Shown here piece by piece: positions 58,250-64,000 of a stretch of 64,000 bases of DNA; position 1 is the stretch's first letter, and each line of letters opens with the position of its first letter. Both the position numbers and the translations under genes were made by a program. Under the pieces are notes generated by a model. That model was given only the letters and a program-made list of their open reading frames with translations, had not been told where the DNA came from and searched no databases. Source of the stretch: Linanthus parryae (lineage: Eukaryota; Streptophyta; Magnoliopsida; Ericales; Polemoniaceae); contig JALGPY010000003.1 of NCBI GenBank assembly GCA_023055425.1, positions 66,448,991-66,512,990 of the forward strand, written 5' to 3'.

Positions 58250-58483
58250 TTGCAGGCTGTCACCAAGAGCAAAGAACAGATATGGATCATGGATAGTGGT
58301 TGCTCCAGACACATGAGTGGGAAGATTTCTTTATTTTCTCAACTGAAGGAACATGCAGGAGGAACAATTACACTTGCTGACAAAGGCAAATGCAACATTA
58401 TTGGTATTGAAAATATTGGTAAAAATTATAAAAATTGTATCTCAGATGGTCTTAAGTTCAATCTGTTTAGTGTATCACAATAA
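58250..58483 (+). pseudogene. Copia aspartic protease
   Basis: Reads QIWIMDSGCSRHMSG, the DSG active site of copia proteases, then FSQLKEHAGGTITLADKGKC and GLKFNLFSVSQ, where the next codon is TAA in place of a Leu. The following stretch (CDKGNKVIFDKEKCVVQDEK) stays in frame to about 58630. Active-site residues intact; cleavage of Gag-Pol would be its role. Confidence 0.88.
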
Positions 58484-59681
58484 TGTGACAAAGGTAATAA
58501 GGTCATCTTTGACAAGGAGAAATGTGTGGTGCAAGATGAAAAATCAGGAAATTGCATTCTCACTGATCCCAGATCAAATAATGTTTATTTTTCTAAGTAC
58601 AAACATGGTTGCAGGAGAAATTCTGAAGTGTCTCAAGGCCTCGAAAGAGGATTCAAAGCTTTGGCACAGAAAGCTTGGACACATTAGCTTGCACACTTTG
58701 AACAAGTTAGTTTCTAAAGACCTGGTAAGAGGTCTGCCTTCTATCAAGTTTAAGGATGAAGAGTTATGCAAAGCATGTGCTCAAGGTAAACAGACAAGAA
58801 GGTCATTCAATCCAAAGAACTTTGTAAGTACTAATAGACCCATTGAATTACTTCATATGGATCTTTGTGGTCCTATGAGAACTCCAAATCCAAAGGGTAA
58901 GAAGTACATGCTAGTTATTGTAGATAATTTCTCTAGATTTACTTGGGTAATGTTTCTTAGAGATAAATCTATAGCTCTATCAGAATTTTCAAAGCTTTGT
59001 AAAGAACTTCAAACCTTGAAAAACCTGCATATCGCTTCAATTAGAAGTGATCATGGTAGAGAATTTGATCAAGTTGAGTTTGATTTATTTTGTGCTAAGT
59101 ATGGAATCTCTCGCAACTTTTCTGCTCCGAGAACTCCTCAACATAATGGTATTGTTGAAAGAAAGAACTTGACTCTTGAAGACATGTCCAGGAAAATGCT
59201 TCTGGAGAACAAGTTGCCAAAATTCTTTTGGGCAGAAGTTGTAAACACTGCCAACTATATACTTAACAGGTGTTTGATCAGACCTATCTTGAAGAAGACC
59301 CCTTATGAGCTTTTCAAAATAAGAAATCCAAACATTTCTTTTTTCAAACATTTTGGCTGCACTTGTTTTGTTCACAACAATGGTAAGCATAATCTTGGTA
59401 AGTTTGATGCCATAAGTGATGAAGGTATCTTTCTTGGTTATTCACTGACTAGAAAATCTTATAGAGCTTATAATAAAAGAACCAAACTTGTTGAAGAAAG
59501 TATACATGTCATTTTTGATGAAAGCTATGATGGTTCTTTGAGTGAAAGTTTTGCATACTTGAATTTGAACAAGCATGAGTCAAAGGATGAAGCAGAGCCT
59601 TCAAATGATTCCAAGGAAAACTTGGAGGAAAACAAAATGAATTTTCAAGGCCTTGAAAGTAGGTCTCAAAGCCTTGAATAA
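58484..59681 (+). pseudogene. Copia GAG-pre-integrase and integrase
   Basis: A frameshift near 58640, inside a motif-rich linker, leads into LWHRKLGHISLHTLNKL and CKACAQGKQTRRSF (pre-integrase zinc region), then the core: LLHMDLCGPM (Asp), SIRSDHGREFDQ (Asp), QHNGIVERKNLTL (Glu). The DDE triad is complete. C-terminal landmarks HFGCTCFVHNNG and EGIFLGYSLTRKSYRAYNKR follow. The frame stays open from 58353 to 59681, ending in FQGLESRSQSLE, which is encoded by two copies of the palindromic motif, then TAA. Confidence 0.9.
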
Positions 59682-61200
59682 TAAAAACAAGAAAATCATA
59701 GTGGACAAGCCACATCCTCAAGTTCTCAAATACTTGAAAAGCTTCCTGCAGAACATGAACCATGGAAACCAAGGAAGAGATTCAAATATCTTTCATCTCA
59801 TCCAATTGATGACATTATATATGATCCATCCACAGGTACACATACAAGATCTCAATTGAAGAACTTGCGTTCTTTTAATGCTTTTGTTTCTTTTTTAGAA
59901 CCTAAGAATGTGAAGGAAGAATTAAAAGAAGAAGACTGGATCATTGTAATGCAATGTGAACTCAGTGATTTTGAGAGGAACAAGGTTTGGAATCCGGTTC
60001 TTCATCCTAAAGAACAGTCTGTCATTGGAACCATGTGGGAATTCAGAAACAAGTTAGATGAGATTGGCAAGGTAATCAGAAACAAAGCAAGACTGATAGC
60101 CTACAACCAGGAAAAAGGTATTGATTATGAGGAGACATTTGCTCCTGTTTCTAGGCTAGAAGCAATTAGAATGTTACTTGCATTTGCATCTCACAAAAAT
60201 ATGAAACTTTTTCAAATGAATGTCAAATGTGCCTTTCGAAATGGATATTTGCAAGAAGAATGTTATGTTTCTCAACCTCTTGGTTTGAAAATGACGAGTT
60301 TCCAGATCATGTCTATAAATTTGAAAAAGCTCTTTATGGTTTGAAACAAGCTCCAAGGGCTTGGTATGAAAGATTGTCAAAGTTTCTACTTGAATTTGAT
60401 TTCAAAAGAGAATTAGTAGATAAAAACATTTTCATACAGACTCGTGAGAAATAAATTCTAGTAGTTCAAGTATATGTTGATGATATTCTGTTTGGGGCTA
60501 CTAATGATTCTATTTGAAAGGATTTCTCAAGTCTTATGAGCAGAGAATTTGAAATGAGCCTGATGGGAGAGTTTCTTTCTTGGACTTCATGTACATCATA
60601 TGAATAAAAGGAATATTTTTGCATAAAAGCAAGTATACCAAGGACTTGTTAAACAAGTACAATATGTCTAGGTCCAAGGTAGCTAAAACCCCTATGAGCT
60701 CTACACTGTCATTAGACAAGGATCAATCTTGTAAGAGTATAAATCAGAAAGATTATAGAGGTATGGTTGGATCATTGCTATATCTCACTCCAAGGACACC
60801 ATATATCATGTTTAGTGTTTGTATATGTTCTAGATTTCAAGCTGATCCTAAAGAATCAAATTTGGTTGCTGTCAAAAGAACTTTTAGATATTTATAGGGT
60901 ACCAAATACTTGGGGCTTTGGTATCCTAAACAATTTAATTTCTCTTTGTGTGGCTATTTAGATGCTGACTATGCAGGTTACAAAGTTGACAGAAAAAGCA
61001 CTTCAAGATGTTGCCAATTTCTTGGATCATGCCTAATCAGATCGCATTCAAAGAAGCAAAACGAAGTAGCTTTATAACCAACAGAAGCTGAATACATAGC
61101 AGCTGGAGCTTGCTGCTCACAAGTGTTGTGGACAGCTCAACAAATGAGAGACTTTGGATTTAATTTCAGAGATATACCTATCAAATGTGACAACACCAGT
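59682..61200 (+). pseudogene. Copia reverse transcriptase and part of RNase H
   Basis: EPWKPRKRFKYLSSHP leads to the polymerase: VWNPVLHP, GTMWEFRNK, IDYEETFAPVSRLEAIRML, then FQMNVKCAFRNG, where the first catalytic Asp is Asn. YGLKQAPRAWY and VYVDDILFG follow in other frames. RNase H pieces: LDADYAGYKV, PTEAEYIAAG, IKCDNTSAI. There are numerous stops and frameshifts (for example at about 60290 and 60453). At about 61200 the sequence jumps out of RNase H. Confidence 0.87.
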
Positions 61201-61408
61201 GCTATAACACACTCTGTGCTAACTACTGAAGCCAAAGTCTTATTTACCATCTTGATGAGGTGTTTAGTTCCTAAGGAGAATTCAAAAGAGTTGTTGTCTG
61301 ACATGGGGCTATACTTGATGTACTTGATTATGCATGGGTATGAGATTGATCTTCTTAAAATTGTGATGGAACAAATGCTTTATTCCCAGACTAAGGAAAG
61401 AAAGGACT
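61201..61408 (+). pseudogene. Fragment of the SIRE extra 3' ORF
   Basis: From THSVLTTEAKVLFTILMRC the reading matches the segment at about 14645-14840 of the first element (EHSKELVTERVLYIMYLIMH there, NSKELLSDMGLYLMYLIMHG here). The pieces were joined by a deletion that removed the end of RNase H and the start of this ORF. Cut at 61409 by the Tekay-like LTR. Confidence 0.75.
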
Positions 61409-61896
61409 TGAAACATCCATGGAACCGCGGTTCCTTGCCAGTGCAAGCAAACGATAATCCAGAAGCAAATTTATTAATGAAAAGGAGAAAAATCCTCCGA
61501 CATTGTTTGAAAGAAAATGACATTGTTTAAATGTAAAGTGTAATTCTTTCTAAATAAATAAAATTTTTCCTAGCAGCGATTCCTAGTCTGCAGCTCATGT
61601 GTGCGCGTTCCCCACCTTATTCTTGACCCGTGGGTTTTAAAATAGCGACAGCCGACCGCAAAAAAGTTTGATCAGTAAAAACCGAGTAAGCATATACCAC
61701 AATGCGTCAAATAGAGTTTTGTCTTAATGACTGAATCATAATATAACTGAATTAACTTCACCTTTAATCATGAGTTGAGCTGAGGCGTATTAGAGCCCAG
61801 CGGTAACGAATGCCCACAGAGAGGTCACGATGCAATAAATAATGAATAGGGGACCTCTGGGGATATCACAAATCCCAATTCTCCCTTAAATAACTA

Positions 61897-62997
61897 GGGT
61901 CAATTACATATAAACCACTTCCAGTTTGGTGTAATAATCCACTTACCACCCCCAGTTTCAAAACTTACATATTACTACCTCCAGTTTATAATTGATAGCA
62001 ATTAACAACTGGGGTAAAAATTTTGTTAAAAAATTAACTCCGTTAGGGGTATAAATGTCTGTAGATATCATTTGAAAACTAGAGGAAAAAAGAAAATATA
62101 AAACAATGAAAAGAAAATAAACTAAATATAAAAAGAAGAGGAAAAAGAAACAAAAAGAAAAAAGAAGAAGATGTAGCAGTTGAGGGAGACCGGAGGTTAC
62201 TGCCTCGCGATCTGCTCTATCCCTCCTTCTCGTTCTCTATCTCTCTCCCTCTCAATTTCGTCCCCCCGCCCCCCCCCCCCTCCTCTCTCTCCCTCTGTCT
62301 GCCCTCTCTTTCCCTCTCAGTTCGTCGTGGTCGTCGCCCTCGTCGGAGGTCACCGGAATCCATGGTTGTCGCGCCCTCGCTCTCTTGATGACCCACCACC
62401 GCCTCTCTCTCGCGCCTCTCTCTCAGTTTGGCAGAGTCGGTTGGGGTTTGGGGATTGATTCGAGTGGGACTGTAGCTGGGATCAGGGTTGTCGATTTGGG
62501 AATTTCTTTGCTCTGGATTGATATTTTGGAAATCAAGATCTGGGTTGTTTTTTGTTGGTGTTTCAATTCGATATGTTAGTGTTTTAAATCTAGAATGTGG
62601 GTGTTGGTTTCAATTTTTGGTATTTTTGTGTGCCGCTGATAGTGGTTGTAGCGGGGGTGGCAGTGGTAGTTTGATTTTGGATTTTAAGGCGGTAGTGTTA
62701 GTTGGGGTCCCCGAATTCTGGGCTCGGGGTAGCGGCGTTGGTGGCGGTGTTGCGGCGAGAGCAATTTGTTCTTCATGTTCATAATTATGTTTTTTTTAAA
62801 GGATGTTCATAATTATGTTGCTGAGACTATTTTACCCCTAAAGAAATGTTAACTGACGGAAAAAATTGGACGGAAACTATCCCAGTTGTTGATTGTTTGC
62901 AATCAACAACTGAAGGTGGTAATAAGATGATTTTGAAAGTGGGGGCGGTAGGTGGATTATTACCCCAAACTGGAAGTGGTTCATATGTAATTGACCC
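61897..62997. mobile_element. Mutator-like non-autonomous element with 9-bp target duplication
   Basis: 1101 bp with terminal inverted repeats of about 70-110 bp (GGGTCAATTACATATAAACC at the left, its complement with one change at the right). Flanked by the perfect duplication AAATAACTA (61888-61896 and 62998-63006), the Mutator hallmark. The interior has a CT-rich, C-rich, then GC-rich segment (62180-62460) unlike its surroundings, open on both strands and possibly captured host DNA. No transposase. Confidence 0.88.
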
Positions 62998-63088
62998 AAA
63001 TAACTATGAGACCTTAAGTATTGACACCCCTATACAGTAGTGACCTACACATGCATAGGTAGTACTCTATCGCTTTCTCAATAAACAT

Positions 63089-63217
63089 AGGGAATCACCG
63101 ACATGCTTCCGTGGCCGTAACCATTATACAGAGGAGACTCGCGGACATGCGTCTCCGACCATAGCGATATATAAGTACAAAGGAGACTCACCGACATGCG
63201 TCTCCGTCCGTAGCCTT
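63089..63217. repeat. Short tandem repeat in the LTR
   Basis: A 33-bp phrase, GAGACTC-CGGACATGCGTCTCCG with small changes, occurs at 63133 and 63182, and a weaker copy at 63090, spaced about 45-50 bp. Confidence 0.65.
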
Positions 63218-63788
63218 CACACGCGTCCTCTGTACATCGCCCCATATCATTTATCGTTCGTTAAGATTTCACATGACCATTCTAGGACCAAAAGCAATCG
63301 CATAATTTCCAAATAGATATTTGTAAGAAAGATTTCAAAATTTAAGACTTCAAAACAGTTGTACGATACACAAGTAACACACGCCAAACACATTTTGACA
63401 GTTGAAGGTTTTGTGCATATAAACTTACTTGAAAAGAGAGAGCTCGTCACACAGAAGCTAGCACGAAACTACTCGTAGTATGGTACTTAAGGAACTCGTC
63501 TCCTACGAACTCGGAATCTACAATATCGAGTATTCCTAATTAACATTCAACTATACGACAATAGTGCATACAAATCCTATATGCAAATGCATAGATTCCC
63601 CTTATTAAACTCCCCAAAATTTGATAAAGTAAATGACGACCTTTATTTTAAACAATACAATTTATTATGCATTAACGTATACATAAACTTATAATACATA
63701 TGTTATAAGTTTATTATATATAAACTTTATAGAGAGGGGGAGAGTGAGATGGTATTTGTGGTGTGAGGTGATGGAAGTTCTCAGGGGG

Positions 63789-63796
63789 TATTTATA
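63789..63796 (-). promoter_or_regulatory. TATA box of the Tekay-like LTR
   Basis: Minus strand TATAAATA, in the same context as in the chromovirus LTRs. Confidence 0.55.
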
Positions 63797-64000
63797 CACT
63801 TAGATTGAAGAATACGGCGAAGATGTCGACTCATCTAGGTTGATTTTCGATTCTGAATTGGGTCACAATTTTGGGTGAAATTGTTTTCTTGGTGAAAAAG
63901 GTCGATACTTTGTCGGATAAGGATTCAATTGGGATTGAAATTGGGTGAAGAGGATGTCGAATTGGTGGTGTTGGTGTTGGAGGCGGAGAAGGAGACGACA

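Larger units (their letters stand above)
51374..61408 (+). mobile_element. Second SIRE/Maximus-like copia element, heavily interrupted
   Basis: 5' LTR (51374-52606), PBS, decayed Gag, a copia LTR fragment, rest of Gag, a mini LTR element (55137-57719), second knuckle, protease, integrase, reverse transcriptase, most of RNase H, then a deletion into the extra 3' ORF. It ends where a Tekay-like LTR begins at 61409, and no 3' LTR is visible. It keeps the protease and integrase that the first SIRE-like element lost, and shares with it the TCAAGGCCTTGA motif. Confidence 0.88.
61409..64000 (-). mobile_element. Tekay-like LTR running off the window
   Basis: Plus reading starts TGAAACATCC. The first 480 bp and 63007-63460 match the left part of the 34040-36640 element; short phrases (ACCTTAAGTATTGACACCCC, GGTAGTACTC) are shared with the chromovirus LTR. 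A TATA box on the minus strand at 63789-63796 places U3 on the right. Interrupted by a Mutator-like element. Whether a full element lies beyond 64000 cannot be seen. Sequence after about 63470 is AT-rich LTR sequence without genes. Confidence 0.68.

Noticed and set aside
62180..62458. Pro/Ser-rich frame in the Mutator-like element as a protein
   Set aside because: Microsatellite translation. Only the composition, as possible captured DNA, was retained.

Overview
The window is a piece of plant nuclear DNA made almost wholly of transposable elements. The evidence is the element types themselves: Ty1/copia and Ty3/gypsy retrotransposons, primer-binding sites (PBSs) matching plant initiator-tRNA-Met and tRNA-Asp, a chromodomain integrase, a plant LINE-type ORF1 (DUF4283 plus CCHC_4 zinc knuckle) and a Mutator-like DNA element. 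An angiosperm, probably a eudicot, is my inference; the sequence does not name the species. I see no host protein gene, tRNA, rRNA or CRISPR array.

Layout. 1-311: right end of an Athila/Tat-type LTR with its tRNA-Asp PBS, running in from outside the window. 311-7101 (-): a decayed copia element, truncated inside RNase H and fused to that fragment, with its 5' LTR at 5704-7101. 7102-50975: a block of LINE-ORF1-like sequence on the minus strand, including tandem units of about 2.1 kb, broken by later insertions: a SIRE/Maximus-like copia element (9610-17169, + strand, duplication AAGAA); an Athila-like solo LTR (22492-31331, duplication GGCTG) that itself contains a young non-autonomous Athila-like element (23083-30109, duplication TTTGT); a 2.6-kb inverted-repeat element with retroviral-type ends (34040-36640, duplication AGGGC); and a chromovirus-type gypsy element (36927-50034, - strand, duplication CCAAT) carrying a further probable solo LTR (39700-41930) inside its chromodomain. 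51374-61408 (+): a second SIRE-like copia, broken by a copia LTR fragment (53430-about 54620) and a mini LTR element (55137-57719). 61409-64000 (-): a Tekay-like LTR running off the window, with a Mutator-like element (61897-62997, 9-bp duplication) nested in it.

Function. Nearly all coding sequence is dead: stops, frameshifts and lost catalytic residues are visible in each pol. The clearest long intact frames are a 382-residue protein in the young non-autonomous element, with two identically spaced Cys/His knuckles, and a gag-reverse transcriptase fusion in the first SIRE-like element.

Most worth a second look: the inverted-repeat element whose two ends both look like U5 ends; the 382-residue protein; and a 12-bp palindrome, TCAAGGCCTTGA, scattered through the SIRE-like LTRs and the linkers between polyprotein domains. 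I found no convincing new enzymatic or defence system.
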